Shown one piece after another: positions 1-6,259 of a stretch of DNA of 12,160 nucleotides. The notes beneath the pieces are model-generated. The model did not search any database. It saw only the letters and a list, made by a program, of their open reading frames with translations, and had not been told where the DNA came from. Position 1 is the first letter of the stretch. Each line of letters starts with the position of its first letter. Source of the stretch: Chitinophagales bacterium (GTDB taxonomy: Bacteria; Bacteroidota; Bacteroidia; Chitinophagales; UBA2359); assembly GCA_020631035.1 (NCBI GenBank), contig JAHDIA010000110.1:1-12160 (forward strand), read 5' to 3'. The translations under genes were made by a program, and so were the position numbers.

Positions 1-2
1 GT

Positions 3-689
3 GGTCCATTTGCTTCTATGGCAGCTTTTAAAAGTTTTGCCATTGGCAATGTTGCTGGCTTGGGCGTTACTTGGACGATTCTATGGGGAGAACGAGCTTG
101 GCTAAGAGGCGACAATGATTTAGAAGACAATCAAGTCTATCAAGATATGAACGAGATAGAAGGCAATTCGTGGTTTCCTGGCTGGGGAGGTTTAAACGAC
201 CCTTCAGACCCAAATGATTTATTCGGTCTTGAAAATCTGATAACTGCCTTTAAAAAAGGAGAAATCCCACCAGATATAGATCGGAGCCTGTACAATCGTT
301 TACAAAGTCTTTCTAAACTTAGTAGACAAGAGTTAAAGAAAAGTGCAGATGCTGCATTATTACACAAAGAGTTGGTTAATGGTAAATACCCTAAATTGCG
401 CCAAGCAATGCAAAACTTTAACAAGCGTTATGTAAGACCCAATATGATCAAAGATGGGCTATCACAAGAAGGTAGCAAAATAGCCGCCCTGGAAGCCGAA
501 AGCAATCGAATCAAAGCCTCTAATCCTAGCCGAATGCAACGATCATTAAAATTTGGAGAAGGAATTTTGTTCTTTTTGCCAATCATTTCAACTTACTTCT
601 CTGAACGTGCAAGAAAAGTTTTTGCAGAAGAAGCAGTAAAAGAGGTAAAAGGCATTAATATCGTTGCAGCCAATCCCTTGGGTAAATGA
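3..689 (+). CDS. Hypothetical protein, C-terminal part (5' end outside window)
   Basis: I do not recognise this protein. The frame is open from base 3 through the first internal ATG at base 18, reading Gly-Pro-Phe-Ala-Ser before that Met, so the gene probably begins upstream of the window and this is its C-terminal part. A hydrophobic, glycine-containing stretch lies at about residues 5-24 counted from the ATG at 18. A polar, acidic segment rich in Asn, Asp and Trp follows, then a long charged helical region, and a second hydrophobic stretch near residues 183-198 (FGEGILFFLPII). The end is a short basic and polar tail. Two separated hydrophobic segments in an otherwise soluble protein could fit a membrane-associated domain or the variable C-terminus of a large secreted or polymorphic protein; neither is shown. 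No gene follows for about 700 bases. Confidence 0.6.
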   Translation, partial: GPFASMAAFKSFAIGNVAGLGVTWTILWGERAWLRGDNDLEDNQVYQDMNEIEGNSWFPGWGGLNDPSDPNDLFGLENLITAFKKGEIPPDIDRSLYNRLQSLSKLSRQELKKSADAALLHKELVNGKYPKLRQAMQNFNKRYVRPNMIKDGLSQEGSKIAALEAESNRIKASNPSRMQRSLKFGEGILFFLPIISTYFSERARKVFAEEAVKEVKGINIVAANPLGK

Positions 690-723
690 ATATTTGTCTA
701 CCCAATCTCAACAATGGAAATAA

Positions 724-930
724 CAATATTTTGAACAAAATATTGACATAGTCAAAGAATTGGTTTAACTTTGGTATTGTGAATCTGGTTTTATTTGATT
801 TAGGTGAAATCAAATTGGTATATTAAAAAAACCATTTTCAAGCAGTTTTGATCCAAAACTGTTGCTTTCTGCTGGGAATATATATAATCTGGGAATTTAA
901 TGCTGGTTTGCAACACTGGGCAAGGTGTTG
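724..930. repeat. Series of four AT-rich hairpins in the gap
   Basis: Four separate inverted repeats follow one another in about 200 bases: 724-732 with 737-745 (9 bp, 4-base loop), 793-801 with 807-815 (9 bp, 5-base loop), 843-850 with 854-861 (8 bp, 3-base loop) and 911-916 with 925-930 (6 bp plus a possible G-U pair). None is followed by a clean T-tract, so none is a typical intrinsic terminator. They could be folds of a long 3' untranslated region, of a small RNA, or chance structures favoured by low GC (about 23% at 721-780 by hand count). Confidence 0.4.
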
Positions 931-1017
931 TGGTATGAACTTATATTTTTTTTTGATAAATTCAAAATGAAATATAGGTTATAGTAGTGGTGTAAATGAA
1001 TGTTTCTACCTCACTAA

Positions 1018-1039
1018 CATACAAAAATATTTTTGTGTG
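1018..1039. repeat. Inverted repeat, perfect 16-bp core
   Basis: ACAAAAAT at 1021-1028 is followed at once by its exact complement ATTTTTGT at 1029-1036. Three further pairs (one G-T) extend the repeat to 1018-1039. It could be a protein-binding operator. The sequence GTGTG at 1035-1039 sits at its right end and would fit the 5' GUGYG boundary of a group II intron, which is a weak match by itself. Confidence 0.4.
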
Positions 1040-1076
1040 AATGGGATTTTTACATCTCTTACACATAAAGGATATA

Positions 1077-1310
1077 AAAGCATTTTACTTGGGCAACACT
1101 TGTTTGATGCTTTGCTTCGGAGGGTTGTGCATTCTCATCTACGCCTGATGGAAACGGTACCTGCTGTTGAGACAGCCCTATGAGACAAGGAGGGGCGACG
1201 GCTGACGGCAGGAAGACTAGTACCGACTATGGCGAATGGGCTGGTGAAACAGCAAGTACAAGTGGACAGCAGGGAGTCCCTATGAGACGAAGGAGTGAAG
1301 CGTTCCGTAC
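1077..1310 (+). ncRNA. Candidate structured RNA or ribozyme remnant
   Basis: This non-coding block is far richer in GC than its surroundings (about 56% over 1141-1310 by hand count). It holds several possible helices: 1077-1084 with 1106-1113 (8 bp including one G-U), CGGTAC at 1155-1160 with GTACCG at 1220-1225, a CTGT/ACAG hairpin near 1164-1175, a GCTG/CAGC hairpin near 1240-1253, and GGAGTG/CGTTCC near 1292-1306. The string CCCTATGAGAC occurs at 1176 and 1278, followed by AAGGAG and GAAGGAG. No long reading frame covers it and no tRNA, tmRNA or RNase P signature is visible. The style resembles domain I of bacterial group II introns, but no reverse transcriptase or domain V is present, so a degraded intron or an unrelated RNA are both possible. 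The strand is inferred from helix quality only. Confidence 0.35.
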
Positions 1311-1390
1311 AAATAAAATGAACACCTTGGAACTTTTAGCAATTTATTAACATTTAAAAAATTGGATGTATCAATAAAAATTTTGAGGAT

Positions 1391-1408
1391 TAAATACATA
1401 TGTATTTA
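1391..1408. promoter_or_regulatory. Perfect 18-bp palindrome over a start codon
   Basis: TAAATACATATGTATTTA is an exact 18-bp palindrome centred on the ATG at 1400, the first possible start of the DUF898 gene. It could be an operator, or an RNA hairpin hiding that start. If it is an operator, the ATG at 1457 may be the real start. Low-complexity AT content makes chance possible. Confidence 0.4.
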
Positions 1409-2431
1409 CCTACTTTGATAAATCCAATTTTATTCAACAATACTAAATTTATACACATGAACAGCAACACAACTTTCCGAGAGGAAACAGGAAGTACTCG
1501 TCTGTCCAATCACCAAATCCGTTTTGATGGTACTGCTGGCCGTTATTTTGGCATTTGGATTGTCAATCTTGTTTTGACCATTTTGAGCTTGGGTTTGTAC
1601 TACCCTTGGGCAAAAACCAATTTGCGTAAATTTATTTGGAACGAAACCCGTCTCAATGACGATAAGTTTGTCTATCACGGTACAGGGCAAGAGCTCTTTA
1701 AGGGTTTTATTATTACTTATGCTGCTTTGTTTGCCCTTATGACATTGGTGTATTTTACCAATTGGGGAATTATACTCTTTTATTTGGCATTGATTGTGAT
1801 TGTGCCATTTGCTATGTTTGGGAGTTGGAAATACAAAATGACTCGTACCTCTTGGCGTGGAATTTTCTTTACATTCGATGGTGATTTTCAGGAGTTTTTA
1901 AAAATTTGGTTTGTACATGGTCTTTTGACTTTGGTGACTTTTGGAATATATGGTGCTTGGGCTTGGGTCAAACTGAGACAGTATCTTTTTGCTCATACCA
2001 AAATTGGTCAAAACCGTCTTGATTTTGTGGGAGAAGGTGGCGAGCTATTTGGACTAAATTTATTGGGTGGTATTTTGATGATGATTACGCTCTACATTTA
2101 CACTCCTTGGTTTATCAAAGATCGTTTTAATTTTGCTGTCAACAATACAGTGATAAAACATCCGAATGGAGAAGACCGTCTTATTTCTAATTTGACAGGT
2201 GGCAAAGTGTTTGAAGTAATGATTGTCAACTTCTTGTTGCTTGTGGTTACAGCAGGTCTTGCCTTTCCTTTAACCTTTGTGAGAAGCCGACAAATGTTTA
2301 CAGACCACTTGGAAATTCCAGCAAATGTCAATTTAGATTTATTGGAGCAAGGAGATATTAAACAAGAAGGTGGTAATGTTGGAGATGAAATGGTGGATGC
2401 TTTTGATTTGGACTTTGATATGGGATTTTAA
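1400..2431 (+). CDS. DUF898 (YjgN-like) multi-pass membrane protein
   Basis: This looks like a DUF898 family inner-membrane protein of unknown function, of the type called YjgN in Escherichia coli. It contains three related units, starting near residues 49, 167 and 270. Each begins with a hydrophobic helix pair of the form IWxVxxxLTxxxxGxYxxWAxxxxR. The first two continue through a charged stretch to a Gly-rich ELF motif (GTGQELFKGF and GEGGELFGLN); the third is diverged. The C-terminal tail after about residue 315 is acidic. GAGG at 1385-1388 gives weak support for the ATG at 1400, but that codon lies inside an 18-bp palindrome and the first 19 residues look unlike the family, so the ATG at 1457 (MNSNTTFREE) is a real alternative. 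Only 11 bases separate its stop from the following M48 peptidase gene, suggesting co-transcription and a shared role in envelope upkeep. Family call good, function unknown. Confidence 0.85.
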   Translation: MYLPTLINPILFNNTKFIHMNSNTTFREETGSTRLSNHQIRFDGTAGRYFGIWIVNLVLTILSLGLYYPWAKTNLRKFIWNETRLNDDKFVYHGTGQELFKGFIITYAALFALMTLVYFTNWGIILFYLALIVIVPFAMFGSWKYKMTRTSWRGIFFTFDGDFQEFLKIWFVHGLLTLVTFGIYGAWAWVKLRQYLFAHTKIGQNRLDFVGEGGELFGLNLLGGILMMITLYIYTPWFIKDRFNFAVNNTVIKHPNGEDRLISNLTGGKVFEVMIVNFLLLVVTAGLAFPLTFVRSRQMFTDHLEIPANVNLDLLEQGDIKQEGGNVGDEMVDAFDLDFDMGF

Positions 2432-2442
2432 GCTTCTAAATT

Positions 2443-3567
2443 ATGGCTAATTTGCAAGGCATATATTATGATGGAAAAACTTCTAAGGCACATTCCGTTG
2501 ACATAATACTCAATGCCAATACCATTCAATTTGATGCTAAATATGCCGATCCACAAAAACACATTTGGTCTATCGGAGAAATGGAAGACATTGGTTTTAC
2601 CGCCTCCGATACATTGCAAATAAAATATGGGGACTTCCCACATCAAACATTGATCCTAAAAGGTGAAAATGCTCGCCGTTTTCACCAATTTTACCCAGAA
2701 TTGAAAAAAGACCCTATCTTTCATCGGGTACTCAAAGGCAATTTGTTTAAGGTGGTCTTTGCCTCTCTCTTTTTGCTGATTGGTACGGTCTTGTTCAATA
2801 TATATGTTTTGGTTCCTTATGTTTCGGAAAAAGCGGTGGTCTTGGTTCCCAAACAAGCAGAGATTACTATGGGTGAACGTATGTGGCCTTTGTATGAAGC
2901 AAATTTAAACATCAATGAACAAAAATCGCAGCAACTCAATGCCTTTTTTGAAGAAGTGGGTTTTGAAAGTCAGTATCCTGTAGAATTGTATGTAAGCGAT
3001 CTGGAACATGTAAATGCTTTTGCCATGCCAGGTGGAAAAATTGTGGTGTTTCAAGGCATTTTGGATTTGATGGATTCTTGGGAAGAACTGGCAGGCTTGC
3101 TTGGACATGAATTGGCACATGTTGAAAAACGTCATTCGTTTAAATCTATTTGTGCGAGTTTGAGTAGTTACTTGCTTGTGTCAGTAATGACAAGTGATGT
3201 TGGTGGCATTACTGCTGTGATTTTGGAGAGTGGGATCAATGTACAAAACTTAGTCCATTCTCGTTCTCACGAAAAAGAAGCAGATGAAGTTAGTCTAGCA
3301 TATTTGCAAGAATTAAATGTTGACCCTAATGGACTCGTTGAACTCTTTGAGGCAATGCAAGCATATAGCGAAAATGACATTGTTAGTGCTGATGTAGCGC
3401 AAGCTTTGGAGTTTTTGAGTTCACATCCTGCAACTGCCAATAGAATTGCCTATTTGACCAATGCCATTGAAAAAACAAACAAAACCAATTACCCTGAAAA
3501 TGAAGACGCAGCAATACTGTTTGAACAATTAAAACAAGGAAAAAGTATCGATGCTTTTATACCTTAG
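2443..3567 (+). CDS. Membrane-anchored M48 family zinc metallopeptidase
   Basis: The protein is a predicted zinc-dependent endopeptidase of family M48. Residues 1 to about 90 form a small beta-rich N-terminal domain (YYDGKTSKAH at the start). Residues 102-126 are a single strongly hydrophobic segment that probably anchors the protein. The catalytic domain follows, with HELAH at 222-226, where H222 and H226 would bind zinc and E223 act as the base, and the third zinc ligand E277 in HEKEAD, followed four residues later by D281. An AMPGGKIVVFQG segment upstream of the active site and a late SSHPATANRI segment are also typical of M48 proteins. By family analogy it would degrade misfolded or membrane-associated proteins. 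It is probably co-transcribed with the DUF898 gene 11 bases upstream, and a strong terminator follows at 3642. The physiological substrate cannot be inferred. Confidence 0.92.
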   Translation: MANLQGIYYDGKTSKAHSVDIILNANTIQFDAKYADPQKHIWSIGEMEDIGFTASDTLQIKYGDFPHQTLILKGENARRFHQFYPELKKDPIFHRVLKGNLFKVVFASLFLLIGTVLFNIYVLVPYVSEKAVVLVPKQAEITMGERMWPLYEANLNINEQKSQQLNAFFEEVGFESQYPVELYVSDLEHVNAFAMPGGKIVVFQGILDLMDSWEELAGLLGHELAHVEKRHSFKSICASLSSYLLVSVMTSDVGGITAVILESGINVQNLVHSRSHEKEADEVSLAYLQELNVDPNGLVELFEAMQAYSENDIVSADVAQALEFLSSHPATANRIAYLTNAIEKTNKTNYPENEDAAILFEQLKQGKSIDAFIP

Positions 3568-3641
3568 AGCATGTTAGGAATTGTGGGATTGTCAGCAGGC
3601 ATCAAACACTCATAGTAATACAATAGGTTCATTTAACTATC

Positions 3642-3690
3642 AGATATGGCATTTCTTTGAGAAATGTCATATCTATTCTTATTTTTGAGG
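3642..3690 (+). terminator. Rho-independent terminator after the M48 gene
   Basis: The arms 3642-3656 and 3660-3674 pair over 15 positions with one G-U and a three-base loop, then the T-rich run ATTCTTATTTTT. It lies 74 bases after the peptidase stop codon. The ATG at 3664 is inside the right arm, so it is unlikely to be the start of the next gene. Confidence 0.75.
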
Positions 3691-3693
3691 TCT

Positions 3694-5586
3694 ATGAATG
3701 AATTGAGCCTCAAAAAACAATCTGCAAGTGGTAAAAATAAAATTCTGCTTCTTTTTCTATTTGTATTGGGCGTGTTTTATCTTTGGTCCTATGCACAATT
3801 TGAACGCTGGGACAAGGATCTTTTAGGTGGTGGAGATCCCTGGGGGTATTATCTATATTTGCCTGCAAGCTTCATTTATGGCGATTTAGATAATTTGAGA
3901 GAATCCTATAGGGCTCGCTATAAATATCAAACAGGATACGATTGGAAAGCCCCTAAAGTTTTGGATGTTGCAGAAGCACAATACATTGGTGATGGCAAGC
4001 AAATCATCAAGTACACCATGGGTATCGCCTTATTGGAAGCTCCATTTTTCTTCGTAGCACATTATTTGGCTCCTATTTGGGGTTATCCTCAAGATGGTTA
4101 TTCTTTTCCCTATATTTTCTTCATACAAATGTCTAGCATTTTTTATGCTTTGTTGGGATTTTTTTTTTTATATCAAGTACTTACCCAATATTTTTCCTCT
4201 TATCTATCCTGCTTAATTTTGGCTGTCGTAGGACTGGGAACCAATTTGTACTTTTTTACAACTTTTTTAGGCCCAATGGCACATATTTATTTGTTTTCGC
4301 TGTATTGTGTCTTACTATATGCAACAATTCGGTGGTATGCTTCTGAAAAAATGTTGTATGCCCTCATCATTGGCATTTGTTGTGGTTGGATTACACTCAT
4401 TCGTCCAGTAGAATTGATTTGTATTTTGATTCCTTTGTTGTATGGTATTGGCTCCAAACACAGTTGGAAAGAACGCATACAATTTATAGTCAAATACAAA
4501 TGGGTCTATTTGCTTGCCATCTTGTGTTTTATGGCAGTGGGAATGCCTCAGTTTTTTTATTGGAAGAGTGTTAGTGGTGATTGGTTCTTTTATAGTTATG
4601 GCGAAGAGGGTTTCAATTTTGCCAATCCTAAACTCAAACAAGGTTTGTTCGGATTTAAAAACGGTTGGTTGGCTTATACCCCTATAATGTATTTAGCCTT
4701 GTTGGGTATTGTTTTTTTATTTAAAAAACGAGATTTTTGGTGGCCTGTTGTTACATTCTTACCATTGCATATTTACATTGCCTACAGTTGGTGGTGTTGG
4801 AATTACATCAATGGTTTTGGCTCTCGACCAATGGTTGAAACCTATGCTTTGTTGGCGATTCCAATGGGGCATACACTACAATATTTTTTAAATAAAAAGT
4901 GGTTGAAATATGGATTGGTATTGGTCTTACTTTTTTTTGGTGCCTTGAATATTTTCAACACTTTCCAGTTTTCGTGGGGAATGATGTGGTCAGAGGCTTC
5001 TAACTTTGCTTATTACCGTTCAGTATTTGGCAAAACCCATTTGGACAGAGATAATTTGGTCGCCTATGATTCAGAATTCATTCCTCCTGACACCAGCCAA
5101 TATTATTTAAAAGAGCTAATATTTCTAGAACATTTTGAGGACACTAAGAAGGCAGAACATACCAGTAAATATGGCAAAACAGATGATCTAGTATATGAAA
5201 TGAATAATAAAGAACAAGAGTTTTTTAGAATAAAACTTAAAGATATAGATGCCCAAAGAGGGGATTGGATTAGAATCAGCTCACAATGTTTGGTAGAGCA
5301 ACACAATAGTAATATTTACCAAAGCAATATCTTAATCAGTGCCTTTGAAATGAATGGCAAAACCTATCGCTGGCGGTATAGTCGTATTGACAATAAATTG
5401 GATAATCCCCATAACTCTTTGTGGGGCGGAAAGGCAAAAGTTTGGGATGAAGTTTATATGTGGAATTTGGTGTCTAAAATGTTTGATGAGGAAACCATCT
5501 TTAAATCTCTTGTTAAACGAACAAGTTCTAAACCCATTTATTTAGATGATTATAAGGTAGAACTGTGGCGTAAAAAAGAGAAATAA
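3694..5586 (+). CDS. Multi-pass GT-C-like glycosyltransferase or related membrane protein
   Basis: This 630-residue integral membrane protein has about ten or more hydrophobic segments between residues 16 and 450, then a soluble C-terminal domain of about 170 residues. The first large loop after the first membrane helix carries an acidic motif, GGDPWGYYLYLP, with D48; in GT-C glycosyltransferases an Asp or Glu in this loop is catalytic and the sugar donor is lipid-linked. A later GLFGFKNGWLAYTP segment also resembles uncharacterised GT39-like proteins. A role in glycan transfer at the outer face of the inner membrane is inference, not shown. I chose the ATG at 3694 because the upstream ATG at 3664 lies inside a terminator hairpin. 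The terminator T-run also contains TATTTTTG, which matches the Bacteroidota -7 consensus TAnnTTTG, but a promoter there would leave almost no leader. The next gene begins 58 bases downstream. Confidence 0.7.
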   Translation: MNELSLKKQSASGKNKILLLFLFVLGVFYLWSYAQFERWDKDLLGGGDPWGYYLYLPASFIYGDLDNLRESYRARYKYQTGYDWKAPKVLDVAEAQYIGDGKQIIKYTMGIALLEAPFFFVAHYLAPIWGYPQDGYSFPYIFFIQMSSIFYALLGFFFLYQVLTQYFSSYLSCLILAVVGLGTNLYFFTTFLGPMAHIYLFSLYCVLLYATIRWYASEKMLYALIIGICCGWITLIRPVELICILIPLLYGIGSKHSWKERIQFIVKYKWVYLLAILCFMAVGMPQFFYWKSVSGDWFFYSYGEEGFNFANPKLKQGLFGFKNGWLAYTPIMYLALLGIVFLFKKRDFWWPVVTFLPLHIYIAYSWWCWNYINGFGSRPMVETYALLAIPMGHTLQYFLNKKWLKYGLVLVLLFFGALNIFNTFQFSWGMMWSEASNFAYYRSVFGKTHLDRDNLVAYDSEFIPPDTSQYYLKELIFLEHFEDTKKAEHTSKYGKTDDLVYEMNNKEQEFFRIKLKDIDAQRGDWIRISSQCLVEQHNSNIYQSNILISAFEMNGKTYRWRYSRIDNKLDNPHNSLWGGKAKVWDEVYMWNLVSKMFDEETIFKSLVKRTSSKPIYLDDYKVELWRKKEK

Positions 5587-5643
5587 TGAAGGAAAGTGCT
5601 TACATTAGCTATTATTTTGAGCAAAAACTGAACTGATTCCATT

Positions 5644-6090
5644 ATGAAATACCATCTGTACCGATTCATTGCCTTTGCTTGTTTGGGCGTAACCACCGAA
5701 ATTTGTTTTACGGCTTTTTCTAAATTTGTCGAAGGTGGTTATTCTACAGCTGAACTATTGAAGCTGGAAGGCAATTCCTATGTATGGATGATATTCATCT
5801 ATGGTCCTGCGGCTTTCTTGATTCCTTTTTACTACAATCTCATCAAGCGTTTCCCCTTGATTGTCCGTTTGCTTTTGTATGCTTTGGGCATTTTTTTGGT
5901 CGAATACATTGCTGGTTTCATTTTAGATGTCACGACTGGAAGTTGCCCTTGGGAGTACGACAACAAATGGAATATTTCGGGTTACATTCGCTTGGATTAT
6001 ACGCCCTTTTGGATGGTATTTGGCTATGTATTGGAGCGAGTGCATTTGACTTTAGCGGAATTGTTTGCGCCTTTGCGAGAGAAGAGATAA
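5644..6090 (+). CDS. Small membrane protein, CmpB-like (putative ABC-transporter type IV)
   Basis: The protein has 148 residues and about four hydrophobic segments (near 5-22, 47-62, 71-95 and 118-135). Between the last two is a conserved-looking loop with C101-P-W-E, followed by NISGYIRLDYTPFW. A Cys-Pro-Trp-(Asp/Glu)-Tyr loop, then a short Arg-containing stretch leading into an aromatic helix, is what I know from the putative ABC-transporter type IV (CmpB) family, whose function is not established. No ATPase gene is beside it. The start is the first ATG in frame after the previous gene and gives a hydrophobic N-terminus directly; no clear ribosome binding site is seen. It follows the GT-C-like gene by 58 bases on the same strand and may share its transcript. 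Moderate family confidence. Confidence 0.7.
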   Translation: MKYHLYRFIAFACLGVTTEICFTAFSKFVEGGYSTAELLKLEGNSYVWMIFIYGPAAFLIPFYYNLIKRFPLIVRLLLYALGIFLVEYIAGFILDVTTGSCPWEYDNKWNISGYIRLDYTPFWMVFGYVLERVHLTLAELFAPLREKR

Positions 6091-6259
6091 ATCTATTATT
6101 TTTGGGAGCAAATGTTTGGGTGCTTCGTCGCCACTTATTTCCCTGCTATCCGCTTTTACTCCTCGTCCCGATAAAATCGGAACTGTGGGGTAACCGCTTC
6201 TATCAGGGCTATTCTACTAGATTCACTCGCTTCGCAAAAAACGCTATTCAATTTATGAT
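6091..6259. repeat. Convergent gap with repeat-like sequence and hairpin
   Basis: The gap lies between the CmpB-like gene and the minus-strand MurL-MurD gene. It contains CCGAT at 6168-6172 paired with ATCGG at 6176-6180 over a three-base loop, extended outward to 6165-6183 with one mismatch. It also holds CCGCTTCTATCAGGGC at 6194-6209, close to CCGCTACTATCGGGC at 10677-10691. A plus-strand reading frame runs through this gap but has no sign of being a gene. The hairpin could help end transcription from either side, but it lacks a T-tract. Confidence 0.45.

Noticed and set aside
3656..3687. TTTG at 3656-3659, 20 bases, then TATTTTTG at 3680-3687, matching a Bacteroidota promoter
   Set aside because: The elements lie in a terminator loop and its T-tract, where such matches arise easily. 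Transcription would start almost at the ATG at 3694. Not called without start mapping.
3664..3693. ATG at 3664 as start of the GT-C-like gene
   Set aside because: It falls inside the right arm of a 15-bp terminator hairpin, so the message would normally end there. The ATG at 3694 is preferred.
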